Shown in pieces: positions 1-10,548 of a DNA stretch of 62,000 nt. The DNA comes from Symbiodinium natans. Its lineage: Eukaryota > Sar > Dinophyceae > Suessiales > Symbiodiniaceae. The stretch is from assembly GCA_905221605.1 (NCBI GenBank), contig CAJNDS010000480.1, positions 704,939-766,938 of the forward strand, given 5' to 3'. Position numbers and translations under genes: made by a program. Within the stretch, counting starts at the first letter, position 1. Every line of letters starts with the position of its first letter. Below the pieces are notes generated by a model. That model was given only the letters and a program-made list of their open reading frames with translations. It was not told the DNA's origin and ran no database searches.

Positions 1-344
1 CGCCCGAAGACAGTGTAGTGACCATCTACATGAGCGAGAAGCACATTCCAGACACCGACGCCTTCTCAAAGATCTACGAGACCAACTTCAATGAGATCCT
101 CAATGGTGGCAACAAGCAAAAAGGAAAGGGGAAAGGAAAAGCAGGAATGCCGCCGTCGACGCAAGACAAAGAAGCCGGACCCCTACCTTGGACTCACACT
201 TCGCATGCAAGGTACTCCAAGTTTCCATTCGCTTTGAATGCAAGACTTGTCTCCGACAAAGACAATCACTGGGACGCGTGGAAAACCTTGTGGACTACAA
301 CGACAAGACGTGCCCTCCTCCCCTTTGCAGTCCAAACCTTGTGA
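1..344 (+). CDS. partial ORF open to the left edge, unrecognised
   Basis: The frame is open from base 3 to a TAA stop at 342-344; the first in-frame ATG is at 30-32. The product is hydrophilic, with a Lys/Gly-rich stretch near residues 33-43, and matches no family I know. It ends 141 bp before the LINE ORF on the same strand. It could be the tail of that element's first ORF (inference from position only) or the last exon of an unrelated gene. Confidence 0.35.
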   Translation, partial: PEDSVVTIYMSEKHIPDTDAFSKIYETNFNEILNGGNKQKGKGKGKAGMPPSTQDKEAGPLPWTHTSHARYSKFPFALNARLVSDKDNHWDAWKTLWTTTTRRALLPFAVQTL

Positions 345-485
345 AGTTCGCGGTCCCCACCTGAGAGCCTTTTCAAGGCCCCTGATACCCCATTTCTGTT
401 TCACCATGCCAGGCATAGCCCTGAGGTTTTTAATATCCCGCAGCACCGTTCGTGGAACCCCTCCCGGTTAAATGCTGATTCATCA

Positions 486-3400
486 ATGACTTTTCAAAGC
501 TCAGGGCGCTCAAAGCCACGTCGTCCAAAATGGTTCAGTCCCAACCCTGCGCTATGCCAGAGCCTGACTTCACAACGCGGTCATTGCCGCAAGGCCTGCG
601 GGCCTCTCGAGGTAATATCTGGGTACTCTCATTCAGTATGTTCAGACAAGCTGGACAGACGTCGCGGTCCTGACCGCAAGGCCTTCGGGCCTCTCGAGGT
701 AATCTCTGGGTATTCTCACCGACGATGTTCGGCGAAACTGAGTTTTCATAACCTATCTTTGCATACGCAGGCTCATGAGGAATATTACGAACATCAACGT
801 ACAGCGTTTGCAGGCCGCCCCGTGGCGATGCGGGAAAGCCGCGCTTTGACTCCTGTCAAAGACAGCGGTAACAAACATGCTCCGAACCCCCCCCACCTTT
901 CACAGACATGTTCTAGTATGAAAGAGAGTTGTAAACCGCTACGAGACAGCACACAAAATGAAAGAAATATCACCAATCACAGAAAATGCAGAAGTGAGAA
1001 TGCCAGAATAACAAGAAGAGCGAACAGAGCGTGCAAGAAAAGATTTCAGAGACAACTCTTCCGACGTATCAGGTCGCAGGCCATCGGCTTGGCACGCCAG
1101 TTGCCTGCTTTCATTGCCCAAGATCCGACGAACGCAACACACCTCTTACCCGCTCGTCGTAACAGTGAGTGCGAAACTGAAACACTTCCTCCTATGTCTG
1201 AAGTATCCGCGCTTGTTGGTAGTGAAAGTTCTGAGTACCAAGATACGGTACTTTTAGGGAGATATCCAATCGACCTTCGCGTTGCCTCTCTCAACTGTCG
1301 CGGTCTCTCATCTATTTCTAAACGCGAAAGAGTGATTCACCTGATGACAAAACACAACATTGACATATTGTGTCTTCAAGAAACAAAAATCAATAGCAAC
1401 TCTAAGGAGATTCACGATGACTTCGTCATGATTTGGTCAAGCGGTGTTAGTGACGACAATCGTAATAAAGCAGAGGAGTTGAAACGCTCTGGCAGAGCCT
1501 CCAGAACTCCTGAACACAACAGAACATTCCGTGCTGCAATTGAACACTTAGGTGTCGGAATTGTGTATCGAAAGAAGTTGCAAAAATATGTGAAAGATAT
1601 AAAACAGGTCAGCGCCAGGAATATCATGATGACACTTCATATGCATGCCGGTTGCCTAGACATTGTTTCGACATATGTGCCTCAGGCATGTCACGTAGAT
1701 CACACAGCAGCAGATCGTCATTACGTGGAGCTTGAGTCCCTAATGGATGAACACTATGCTTTCTCACCCCGCCTAGTTTTAGGTGATTTCAATGCTAGAC
1801 TGATCAAAGCCTTACCACATGAAAGCACGGCTATTGGGCCACATACACTAGGAGCATCCTGGGCCGATCTAGACTCCCTCTCGCCAGCGCAGGTGAACAA
1901 CCGCAGCAGATTGGTGGATTTCTGTCTGTCGCGAAACATGGTTGTTTCGAACACTTTCTTCCAGAAGCCACAAGAGCAACTCGTAACCTACAGAGCGGTA
2001 GGCGTTAAGAAATGGGAACCGCCGTGGCAATTGCATAAATACGCGCAAATGGATTTCATTCTAGTTAACCACAAATGGAGAAACGCAATCAAGAACATTT
2101 CCTCTACTTACATTCATGCGGTTGACACAGACCATAAGCTGCTTTTGGCTGAGGTCCAGTTCAAGCTGAAGGCGAAGCCCTTTTGCCCTGCCCCCCCAGC
2201 TGTTCGTTACCGAACCCCTACGAAGCAGCAGTTGGTTGATTTCAACGATGACATTCGTGCTATGCTCGCTCAACCACCTTCTTCCTCCAAAATGAATTGC
2301 CCCAGCCTTGATTCGCTGAATTGCGCCATGAAAGCTAGCGCGGATGCTACACTTCTCCATATTCCTCCGGCGCAGAAGAAACCTTATATCTCCCAGTCTA
2401 CGTGGCAGCTTTTAGAAGCGAAATGGGATGCGATTGAACTAGGTGACGATGATCTCGCAGACACCCTTAGCAAACAAATCAAAGACTGTGTGCGGAAAGA
2501 TCGAGAAGATCATCTGCTTGCACAGCTGGAAGAAGTCACTGCTCAAGGGTATAAATGGGAAGGGTTAAAAAGGCTCAGATCAAAGTTTACACCTGCGTTC
2601 ACCAAATTCAAAGATTCTGACGGTAAGCATGTAGCAGTCCAAGATTACCCTCACAAATGTGCAGATTATCTCCAACGTACACAATGGAAGAAACCTGTCA
2701 ACACCTCAGAGCAAGTCCCCAGGCTCAACTCCCCTCTCCAAAACGGTTCTTATGTTATTTACGATTCCCCTTTCACCGCTGCAGAGCTAAAGGTAGTTCT
2801 TTCTAGAATCAAACGCAACAAAAGTCCAGGCGATGATGGGATTCAGGGTGAATTGTATAAATGGCTCGACGACCAAAACCGAACGCTCCTTTTGGAAGCG
2901 GCGAACAAATGCTTAGAACAGGGTTGTTTGCAGGAGAAATTCATGAGGGCCATTGTCGTTTCGATCTATAAGAAGGGTGACTCCTCCCTACTGGCCAACT
3001 ACAGGCCAATTTCCCTTCTTTGTTCCTGCTATAAGATTGTTGCTGCTCTGGTAAAAGAGAGACTTGATGCTGGTCTGGATGGATGGCTGATGCAAACGCA
3101 GTATGGTTTCCGCAAAGGCAAATCGACCAGCCAGGCCATCTTCGTCGCGAGACGCCTGCAAGATATTGCAGAGAAAACTAAACGTAGTAGTACCCTTATA
3201 CTGCTAGATTGGGAAAAAGCCTTCGATAAAGTGTCTCAAGATAAGCTCATTGAAACCCTCCAGAGACTTAGAGTTCCTTCTAGGATCCTGAATTTGATTT
3301 GCAGTTTTTACGACAATCCGCTATTCAAAGTTAAAGTGGGTACCGCTGAGTCAACTTGGAGACCACAAGAAGCTGGCATACGGCAAGGGTGCCCTCTAAG

Positions 3401-4352
3401 CCCTTATCTTTTTGTTCTGCTTATGGGTGCACTCTTCAGCGACATTAAAACGGAACTGTGCACTAAAAGGCAACAGGAACCCATTGATGGTATAGGTTTT
3501 GCGGAAGTACTTTACGCCGATGATACCCTTATCTTTGGAGCCAATACTCATTGTATCAACGTCCTCTTGCATGCAATTGAAAGGCATTCAGATTATTACG
3601 GGCTAAAGCTTAACTATGATAAATGTGTAAACCTGACAGCCAATCAAAGAATCTCATCTGTCAGATTCTCACCGACAGGCCCTGCGCAAGGCAGGCTCGT
3701 GCCCAGAAAGCACGCAGCAGTCTATCTAGGAAGCTTGCTGACTGATTCGTTTGACAACAAAGCCGAAGTGCTTAATAGGCTTGGGGACTGCATTGCTACT
3801 GCTAACAGACTCAAGCTGTTCTGGCAAAAGGCCAAAACATCCATAACTTGGAAAATTCAAGTATTCCACGCTATTGTTAGGTCCAAGTTGTTATATGGTT
3901 TGGAGTGTATACAACTTACTCAGTCGGAAATCTCTCGTCTGAACGGCTTTCAAAACAAATCTCTACGGCGAATTCTAGGAAAACCCCCAACATTCATCGA
4001 CCGTCAAGCTACGAATCAAAGGATGTACGATGAGATACGGGATGTGCACGGCTGTAATTTTGAACATTTCGGAGACACTTGGAAGAAAGCCAAGATGAGG
4101 TTGTTCGGACATGTTCTACGTGCTAGTTCAGCTGACCCCATGAACCAAGTCTGTCTCGATGTAGACAACCTCCGCCCCAGACAAGTCCATGGTAGACGCT
4201 CAGGGAGACCCAGAATGGACTGGGTAGTTGAATCGTACAAAGATGCTTTTGAAGCCATTCATGGCGCAGGGGCTGACTTCGATGTGCACAATACAGAGCA
4301 TTTGCGACAAGTCAAAGCTCAAGCTTTATCCAGATCGCCGCCCTTCACGTGA
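486..4352 (+). CDS. LINE-type retrotransposon ORF: AP endonuclease plus reverse transcriptase
   Basis: This is an uninterrupted 1288-residue ORF encoding the enzyme of a non-LTR retrotransposon, which nicks target DNA and reverse-transcribes its own RNA there. Residues 1-260 are basic and unassigned, with two copies of a roughly 30-residue segment at 35-100. An exonuclease/endonuclease/phosphatase domain spans about 263-560: it starts at R265 with VASLNCRG, has LQETK at 297-301, GDFN at 433-436 and TDH at 548-550 in the position of the usual SDH motif. The reverse transcriptase spans about 760-1050, with NKSPGDDGIQ near 778 and the catalytic YADD at 1010-1013. The C-terminus carries a GHVLR motif and GRPRMDW near 1240-1246, seen in several LINE clades. 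No stop or frameshift is present, so the copy is young or still under selection. The true start could be a later ATG. The clade is not resolved. Confidence 0.93.
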   Translation: MTFQSSGRSKPRRPKWFSPNPALCQSLTSQRGHCRKACGPLEVISGYSHSVCSDKLDRRRGPDRKAFGPLEVISGYSHRRCSAKLSFHNLSLHTQAHEEYYEHQRTAFAGRPVAMRESRALTPVKDSGNKHAPNPPHLSQTCSSMKESCKPLRDSTQNERNITNHRKCRSENARITRRANRACKKRFQRQLFRRIRSQAIGLARQLPAFIAQDPTNATHLLPARRNSECETETLPPMSEVSALVGSESSEYQDTVLLGRYPIDLRVASLNCRGLSSISKRERVIHLMTKHNIDILCLQETKINSNSKEIHDDFVMIWSSGVSDDNRNKAEELKRSGRASRTPEHNRTFRAAIEHLGVGIVYRKKLQKYVKDIKQVSARNIMMTLHMHAGCLDIVSTYVPQACHVDHTAADRHYVELESLMDEHYAFSPRLVLGDFNARLIKALPHESTAIGPHTLGASWADLDSLSPAQVNNRSRLVDFCLSRNMVVSNTFFQKPQEQLVTYRAVGVKKWEPPWQLHKYAQMDFILVNHKWRNAIKNISSTYIHAVDTDHKLLLAEVQFKLKAKPFCPAPPAVRYRTPTKQQLVDFNDDIRAMLAQPPSSSKMNCPSLDSLNCAMKASADATLLHIPPAQKKPYISQSTWQLLEAKWDAIELGDDDLADTLSKQIKDCVRKDREDHLLAQLEEVTAQGYKWEGLKRLRSKFTPAFTKFKDSDGKHVAVQDYPHKCADYLQRTQWKKPVNTSEQVPRLNSPLQNGSYVIYDSPFTAAELKVVLSRIKRNKSPGDDGIQGELYKWLDDQNRTLLLEAANKCLEQGCLQEKFMRAIVVSIYKKGDSSLLANYRPISLLCSCYKIVAALVKERLDAGLDGWLMQTQYGFRKGKSTSQAIFVARRLQDIAEKTKRSSTLILLDWEKAFDKVSQDKLIETLQRLRVPSRILNLICSFYDNPLFKVKVGTAESTWRPQEAGIRQGCPLSPYLFVLLMGALFSDIKTELCTKRQQEPIDGIGFAEVLYADDTLIFGANTHCINVLLHAIERHSDYYGLKLNYDKCVNLTANQRISSVRFSPTGPAQGRLVPRKHAAVYLGSLLTDSFDNKAEVLNRLGDCIATANRLKLFWQKAKTSITWKIQVFHAIVRSKLLYGLECIQLTQSEISRLNGFQNKSLRRILGKPPTFIDRQATNQRMYDEIRDVHGCNFEHFGDTWKKAKMRLFGHVLRASSADPMNQVCLDVDNLRPRQVHGRRSGRPRMDWVVESYKDAFEAIHGAGADFDVHNTEHLRQVKAQALSRSPPFT
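585..735 (+). repeat. tandem duplication inside the LINE ORF N-terminus
   Basis: Two imperfect in-frame copies share the core GGCCTCTCGAGGTAAT followed by CTGGGTA and CTC, at about 601-630 and 688-720. A diverged third copy (GGCCTCTCTTGGTAATTGC then GGGGTATT) lies just after the ORF stop at about 4369-4399. Related sequence at both ends of a LINE suggests either a 5' monomer array or template jumping; that is inference. Confidence 0.7.
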
Positions 4353-4680
4353 ATCACTCCAGGCTTCGGCCTCTCTTGGTAATTGCTCGGGGTATTTTCT
4401 CTTCTGCGCGGATACACGGAGCTGCAGGTCTCAACTTTTCTTGTTTGGTCTCACTGACGTTGAATTGCATAGGATAGCCTGTAATTAACTCTTGTTCGTC
4501 GGGAGCTCAGTCATGCTCATTGGAAAAAACTCCCTTAAAATCTCTAAGCGTTAAGTTTCTAAGCATTTTCAGGCCCCTAAACTCCCTTCAAATCTCTAAG
4601 CGTTTGAGGCTCCTAGACTCCCTTAACGTTTCTAAGCACTTTATAAGGCCCCTAAACTCCCTTTTTCCTAGCCCCGGGCT
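4353..4680 (+). repeat. LINE 3' flank with short tandem repeats
   Basis: After the LINE stop there is about 180 bp of unassigned sequence. Then come three imperfect tandem units at about 4541-4662, each built on TCTAAGC plus CCTAGACTCCCTT or CCCCTAAACTCCCTT. No poly-A tail is visible. A simple-repeat 3' tail is common in LINEs, so this may be the element end. Confidence 0.5.
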
Positions 4681-4687
4681 TAGACAC

Positions 4688-4835
4688 GTCGCTTATGCCC
4701 GCCCTTTGGGGGGCATCATGCTCCTGATGCGCCCCCGGGGTCCCGCCCCGGGAGCCGCTGATGCTCCTGATGCGCGCCTGGGGGTCCCGGGCTGGACCCG
4801 CTGATGCTCATGATGCGCGCCCTCTGGGGGCCTCC
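4688..4835. repeat. GC-rich tandem repeat, about 42-bp spacing
   Basis: Three copies of a core resembling GATGCTCCTGATGCGCGCC occur at about 4716, 4757 and 4800, separated by CCCGGG-rich spacers. The product read from any frame is low complexity, so I do not call a gene. Confidence 0.6.
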
Positions 4836-5039
4836 GTGGCGACGCAAAAAAACCACGAAAAAAAAACCGTTCACCGGCGGCACGCGGGGGTCGGCGGCAC
4901 TGGCGTCCGGCCTAATTCTGCTTCGCAGAAGGCCAGAGGCCAGCAAGGCTATTCCCGGGACGACCCGGGCTAAAAGGTCCGCATTTGCTCGGTCCTTTGG
5001 GGACCTCGCGCTGCCCGATTTAATGGCTACCGCCAGTGC

Positions 5040-5610
5040 CGCCGACCCCAAATTTTCCAAGGTGTGGGGGGGGGGTGGGGGTGGGGGGGAAGGGCGGAGC
5101 AAGCGGAGCGGGCGGAGCGGGCGGAGGGGGCGGGCATGCAGTCATCTGATCGAGTCTAGAGAGGCAAAGGGCCATAGGCCCGTAAAACTGTGGGGCTATG
5201 AGCCAGTAGGCACAGGGCCAGGGGACCATCAAGGGCATGGAGCCAGGGGGCCATGGCCAGCTGAGGGGGGGTTGGGGGGACGGTGATGGTGAGGGAAGTC
5301 AGGGGGCGATGGGGAGGGTGGGCGGAGCGGGCGGGAAGGGCGGAGCCCTTTAAGTCAGTCAGCTCATCAGGTCTGCCAGAGGCCCGTAAAACCAGGTGGC
5401 CATGAGCCACTGGTGGTGGGGGGCAAGGGGAAGGGAGGAGATGAGGTAAGTGGGTGGGGGGGGGGAGGGTGGGGGGGGTGGGGTGGGTGGGGGGGGGAGG
5501 GTGGGGGGTGGGGGTGGGGGAGGCGGAGCAAGGAGCGGGCGGAGCAAGCGGAGGGGGCGGGCAGCACTGAAAGTCAGTCATCTGACCGAGTCTAGAGAGG
5601 GAAAGGGCAA
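5040..5610. repeat. G-rich satellite-like field, first block
   Basis: Long runs of G broken by single T or A alternate with a conserved unit containing GTCAGTCATCTGATCGAGTC, AGAGAGGCAAAGGGCCA, GGCCCGTAAAAC and GGGCCATGAGCCAGTAGG. Units are also joined by a GCGGAGCGGGCGGA spacer. Proline- or glycine-rich ORFs here on either strand are composition artefacts. Confidence 0.75.
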
Positions 5611-6370
5611 TTTCTGTTTGGTTTGTTAAAACAAGTCGAATGTAAATGAAAATCAAGGCTCTCAAGTGGTTCTGGCCATGATGAAAGGTCAGTGTAATTT
5701 TTTTATGTTAGCAAGAACTGCAGGTTTTTCCTTCGCCCGTCTAAAAAAAGAATTTTCTCTTGCTTTTGTTCAATGTTTTTTTTTTAAAAAAAATTGTCAG
5801 GATGATCTTTCGGATGCAAGCTTCAAAAAGAGAGAATCGAGAAAACCGCAACCAAAACACAAACAGATCGTTCAGAATTTTAAAAATTTCTGAAGTCTCC
5901 GAAAATGTTGAAAAAACTCCAGAATCAACACTTGATCAGTTAAATTGGTTAAATTTACTCTGGTGTTTCTCGCTTCTGCACTTATTCACATTCTGGTAAT
6001 ACACTTTGCAATTTTCAAGTGGTTTGGCTTGGGCGTCGGGCGCAACCTTAACGAATCAACACCACGGTTGAACTCGTCTCGTCCTGCAGTTGATTTCTGT
6101 CCAAACGGCACTGTCACAGGGTTTTAAAGCACTTGTTTCAAAGCATTGAACTTTTCCAAGCTGCAATTTCCACCGATGTTAACTCCCTCTTCTCCCTTTA
6201 GGCCTTGCACCAAAACCTGCAGAATTCAAAACCCAAGATAAGGGGCAGCAAATTATCGAAAAGGTAGGGAAGCTCTCGCAGCCCTTCCACAGAGAGGCCC
6301 GGTGACCCCGGGGGGCCCGGGAAGCACCGGCGACCTGGAAGGCCACAGGGGCCAAAAATGCCGCACAGTG
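5611..6370. other. AT-richer unique stretch between satellite blocks
   Basis: This stretch has T-rich runs near 5698-5790 and no convincing ORF or known motif. Three short ORFs in different frames overlap and none resembles a protein family. It may be intergenic or an old insertion. Confidence 0.4.
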
Positions 6371-8290
6371 ATCAGCCAGTGGGTCTTACGTAATTAGCCA
6401 CAGCAAGATCGGCCAATGATGCGCACAGCCAAACAGAGGAGGCAGGTAAAACTGTGGGGCCATGAGCCAGCACTCACGGAGGGGGTGGGGGGTGGGGGGG
6501 GGTTGGGGTTGGGGGGGTGGGGGGGGGGGGGGTGGGAGGGAGGGGAGCAAAACGGAGCGGGGCGGAGCAAGTGAAGTGGGGGGTGGTGGGTGGGGGGTGG
6601 GGGAGGGCGGTGGGGGGGGGGGTGGGGGGGGGCGTGGGGGTGGGAGGGAAGGGCGCCAAACAAAACAAACGGAGCAAGTAGAGGGGGCGCATGCACTGGC
6701 CCTAAAAAGTCAGTCATCTAGGGCCCGTAAAACTGTGGGGCCATGAGCCAGTAGGCACAGGGCCAGGGGGTAGGGGAGGAGGGGGGCGAGGGGCGGAGTG
6801 GGGTGAAAGCAGGGAAGGGAGGAAGGGTGCGGGGGCGGAGTAGAGAGGCAAAGGACCAAAGTGGGGCCATGAGCCAGTAGGCACAGGCCAAAGAGGACCA
6901 TCAGGAAAGGGTTTGGGGGACGGTGAGGGAAGTGAGGGGGGCGAGCCCTTTTTTTTCCAGGCAGCCACCAAAGGCCCGTAAAACCAGGTGGGCATAGGTT
7001 TGGGGGGGAGTAGTCGGGAGAGGGTAGGCCTGCATGGGGGGGCGGTGGGGGTGGGTGGGGGGGTTGGGTGGGTGGGGGGGTAGGGGGGGGTGGGTGGGGG
7101 GGAAGGGCGGAGCAAGCGAATTGGGTGGAGCGGGCGGAGCGGGCGGAGCGGGCGGAGCGGGCGGAGCGGGCGGAGGGGGCGGGCATGCACTGGAGCCCTT
7201 TAAAGTCAGTCATCTAATCGAGTGTAGAGAGGCAAAGGGCCAGAAACCTGTAAAACTGTGGGGCCCAGAACTTCAAGCTTGGGGCACAGAGGGGGCTGGG
7301 CGGGGGGGGTGGGGGGGTGGGTGGGCAAGGCTTGGGCGGGGCTTGGGCGGGTGGGGGGTGGGCGGGGGGCAGGTGAGGGGGCGTGGGGCGCGCGGAGCGG
7401 GTGGGGAAAGCGGAGGGGCTTTGACGAAGGGGGGCGGGGCTGGGACTGGGGCGGGAGGTTGGGGGGGGTAGGTAGGGATGTGGTGGGGGTGGGGGGGCGG
7501 GGCTGCGGGGCGGCAGTTGGGGTGGGTGGGGGAGGTGGGACGGGGTTGGGGAGGCACAGGGTCCGGGGGCCCTCGAGGGCCTGGAGCCATTGGCCAGCTG
7601 GCCAGGGAAAGGGTTTGGGGGGACGGTGATGGTGAGGGAAGTGAGGGGGCGATGGGGAGGGTGGGCGGAGCGGACGGGAAGCCCTTAAAAGTCAGTCGGG
7701 TGTGTTAGAGGCCCGTAAAACCAGGTGGCGCCACTGGGCATAGGGCCGGGGGGGTTTGGGGGGGGGTGGGGTGGGTGGGGGGGGGGGGGGTGGGGGGATT
7801 GGGGAGTTGAGTGAATGGTTGGGGATCGCGTCTGCCAGAGGCCCGTAAAACCAGGTGGAGCCACTGGGCATAGGGCGGGGGGGGGTTGGGGGGGTGGGGT
7901 GGGTGGGGGTGAGGGTGGGGGGATTGGGGAGTTAAGGCAGGGCTGGAGTGGGGGGAGCGGTCAGGGCGGGTGTGGGTTGGCCCTGAAACAGCAGAGATCG
8001 GTGAGGGGCGGAGTAGTCGGGAGAGGGTAGGCCTGCATGGGGAAGGGGGTGGGGGGGGGGGGCGTGGGGGTAGGGGAGGGCGGAGTGCCGAGTGGCAAGT
8101 GGGGTGAAAGCGGTGAGAGGAGGGGGGAGGAGGCTGGAGTGGAATGGTTGGGAAGGGGAAGGGTAGTGGGAGGGGGGGCAGGGGAAGGGGTTGGTGGTGG
8201 GAGGTTAGGGGCGAAAGGCAAGGCCAAGTGGAGAGGTGGAGTGGAATGGTTGGGAAGGGGAAGGGGGAAGAGGTTGCGGTGAGGGCAGGG
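6371..8290. repeat. G-rich satellite-like field, second block
   Basis: The same unit as at 5.0-5.6 kb recurs at about 6435, 6700-6770, 6840-6890, 7195-7265, 7560-7590, 7680-7730 and 7830-7880, embedded in G runs. A 10-bp GCGGAGCGGG array with about six copies lies at 7125-7175. Several hundred bases have almost no C, so strong G-quadruplex potential is expected on the + strand. Confidence 0.75.
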
Positions 8291-9060
8291 AGGGTCTTCA
8301 CTGACGCCGCCCCGCTGTTGCTGGGGTCGGCGGATATACATACATACGTACATACGTACACATGTCGCATAACAGTAGAGCAGCAAGGTTGTAATCTGGG
8401 GCAATCAGGTCCCAAGCAATCACCAGGCACCGACACTTCCTTTGGGTAGTTATTTCACACTGGAAGCAGGTCCCCTTAAGAGATTACACATAAATACAAA
8501 ATAAATACGTATGTGTGTGTGTGTGTGTTCTTATATGTATCTTCACATATGCAAATATGATGTACGTCACGTCTCGGACTAACCTTTTTCAAGGTTCACA
8601 GCTCTACTCCAGCGAACGACCGCCCTCCAAGAACCAATACCTTGTCACTCACGTGTCCGGTTGCCTAGAAAGGACTTGTTGCTCGTGAGGGCCTCGCTTG
8701 ATGAGCGCGCCCTAAGCTGTGTATGTTGTGCGTGTTCGCGCCCTAAGCTGCGTATGTTGTGCATTTTCGGAGACATATAGGACAATGGTTACGCTCCTGT
8801 TGCTCCCAGGAGCAATGTTTGAAAAGCTTGCTGTGCAACCGAGCAACAATCTTTAAAGTTGCAAAAGGGGAAAGCTTGCAGACAGAGGCGGCCGATCGCC
8901 GGGGAAGAGAATGGGCAGATGAGAACCATAAACCGACGTTGTTTCTCGTCCTTTCTCTTTCGGGCAAGAGTCGGGACTAGGTAATGAGGGAATGAGGGGT
9001 CTCTTCCAGGGGGCTACAGGCGAACCTAGCTCCCTAAATCCGAATTTCGCAACGAGAGTG
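8291..9060. other. single-copy-looking stretch with microsatellites
   Basis: Contents: a CATA/CGTA run at 8338-8362, a GT run at 8511-8528, and a direct duplication of GCGCCCTAAGCTG plus GTATGTTGTGC at about 8707-8764. GGTAATGAGGGAATGAGG near 8980 matches an end of the inverted-repeat family F described at 52565. No gene is supported. Confidence 0.4.
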
Positions 9061-9189
9061 ACGAGAAGTCCTCAACCCTAGAGCCTTCTAACCCTTGAAA
9101 AACTTGCTCTACCCTATACTTCCAGTGACCTAATATTCAGGCTACTAGAGCCCTTAACGACATAATATTCAGGTCCCTGGAAGCATAGG

Positions 9190-9360
9190 GTCAAGAGCCC
9201 CTAAACCCTAAACCCTACACCCTAAACCCGAAACCATAAACCCTGAACCTACACCCTAAACCCTAAACCCTAAACCCTAAACCCTAAACCCTTAACCCTT
9301 AACCCTAAACCCTAAAACCTAAAACCTAAAACCTAAACCCTAAACCCTAAACCCTAAGCC
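9190..9360 (-). repeat. interstitial telomere-unit block (CCCTAAA orientation)
   Basis: Tandem CCCTAAA with minor variants (CCCTTAA, CCTAAAA). The block ends in CCTAAGCCAAG, which looks like the acceptor of the next exon. TTTAGGG is the known telomere unit of dinoflagellates and plants. Here it is internal. Confidence 0.9.
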
Positions 9361-9363
9361 AAG

Positions 9364-9644
9364 GTGGGCTTCGGCTCAGAGGCCGGAGAGCGCGAGCACC
9401 ACGACTTGAGCACCGCAGCCTCGGAGGCCACGGCAAGCGATGCTTGGTAGCCCAGTGGTAGGGTTTAGGGTTTAGGGTTTAGGGTTTAGGGTTTAGGGTT
9501 TAGGGTTTATAGGGTTTAGGGTTTAGGGTTTAGGGTTTAGGGTTTAGGGTTTAGGGTTTAGGGTTTAGGGTTTAGGGTTTAGGGTCCTGGGCTACTAAGG
9601 ATGGCAACGCCGGACTCAAGTATCTCCACTGGAGCCTGGGCCGG
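9364..9644 (+). CDS. candidate exon split by an introner
   Basis: 9364-9438 is open for 25 codons after the acceptor CCAAG. The frame resumes at 9600 with GATGGCAACGCC and stays open to a likely GC donor after 9644 or a TAA at 9651. Removing 9439-9599, which leaves one GATG, joins the two parts in frame. The predicted peptide is acidic/alanine-rich upstream and contains GLKYLHWSLGR downstream. The family is not recognised. Joining depends on the element being an intron, as it demonstrably is for its relative inside TDH. Confidence 0.5.
9443..9599. mobile_element. family G introner filled with telomere units
   Basis: Termini CTTGGTAGCCCAG and CTGGGCTACTAAG form an inverted repeat flanked by the direct repeat GATG (9439-9442 and 9600-9603). 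Nearly the whole interior (9461-9585) is tandem TTTAGGG. Other family G copies have a unique interior instead, so here the core was replaced by telomere repeat. Taking the intron as 9439-9599 gives GA...AG borders. Confidence 0.8.
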
Positions 9645-9668
9645 GCTTCTTAAGGGGGTTTCCGACAT

Positions 9669-9763
9669 TTAGGGGGTTTAGGGTTTAGGGTTTAGGGTTT
9701 AGGGTTTAGGGTTTAGGGTTTAGGGTTTAGGGTTTAGGGTTTAGGGTTTAGGGTTTAGGGTTT
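9669..9763 (+). repeat. interstitial telomere-unit block (TTTAGGG orientation)
   Basis: About 13 nearly perfect tandem units, entered from TTTAGGGGG and left through TTTCCGAAATTAAGGG. It starts shortly after the preceding exon candidate, so it is probably intronic. Confidence 0.9.
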
Positions 9764-10545
9764 CCGAAATTAAGGGTACCTTCTTGGGGTCCTTTTATAA
9801 GGGAATCCTGCTATATTTGGGGGTGTAGATGAGGGGTCCCTTATTTTCGGAAACCAGTTTATCAAAAGCTTCGTGACTCTGTGGGTCTGAGGTGAGGTGT
9901 CCCCGGGTTTTGGAATTTCGAGGGTCCAGAAGGAACTACAAAAGCCTTAGCAAGAAGCCTTGACGATGCTCATGCAGTCCACTAGGGCGACATTGACTGT
10001 TTGGTTGTTTTTTCAGGTTGGATGTGGGTCGTTTCTGGTGCTACGATAGCCCAAATTGGTATGCAAATTCGAGATGCTCTTCTCTGGAGTTGCCCTCACA
10101 GAAACGAACCCCAAACCCTTCTCCCCAAACCCTAAACCCACGCACTAGCTAACGCAGCGTCCATCCTTCTAAGCCCACTTTTCCCAAAAAGTCCCACCTG
10201 TGGAGTGTAAAGCTCGGCCCTTAAGCTGCTACACAGGAAGCCCCTTGACAGGCCCACGTCTATACTCTATAATGAGTACGCGATAGGTACATGTGTCCTA
10301 TGGGACTTCTTGGAGCAGATCCCTAAAGCGCAGCAAGAAAGGCTCTACAATCTACAACATCCGAAACCTGGGTTGCAGGTATTTCAGGGGTTTAGGGGCT
10401 GTTTTTCGGGGTCGAATCAAAGCATGGATTCGCCTCTACTAGCAGCTGTGTGAGCCCTTGGGATATTTTGCATGTCCCCTTACAGCGTTTCCAGAGTGTC
10501 CTTAAACCCTGACCCTAACCCGAAACCCTAAACCCTCAATGGCCC
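9764..10545. other. non-repetitive spacer with scattered telomere units
   Basis: Mostly unique sequence with a few CCCTAAA units near 10110-10140 and 10505-10535. No ORF of note. Probably intron or intergenic. Confidence 0.35.
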
Positions 10546-10548
10546 CGG

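Noticed and set aside
5156-7708. Long proline-rich (minus) and glycine-rich (plus) ORFs
   Set aside because: They are forced by G/C homopolymer composition, are open in several frames at once and have no domain.
9190-9770. True chromosome end
   Set aside because: Telomere units occur in both orientations throughout 50 kb with exons between, so they are interstitial.
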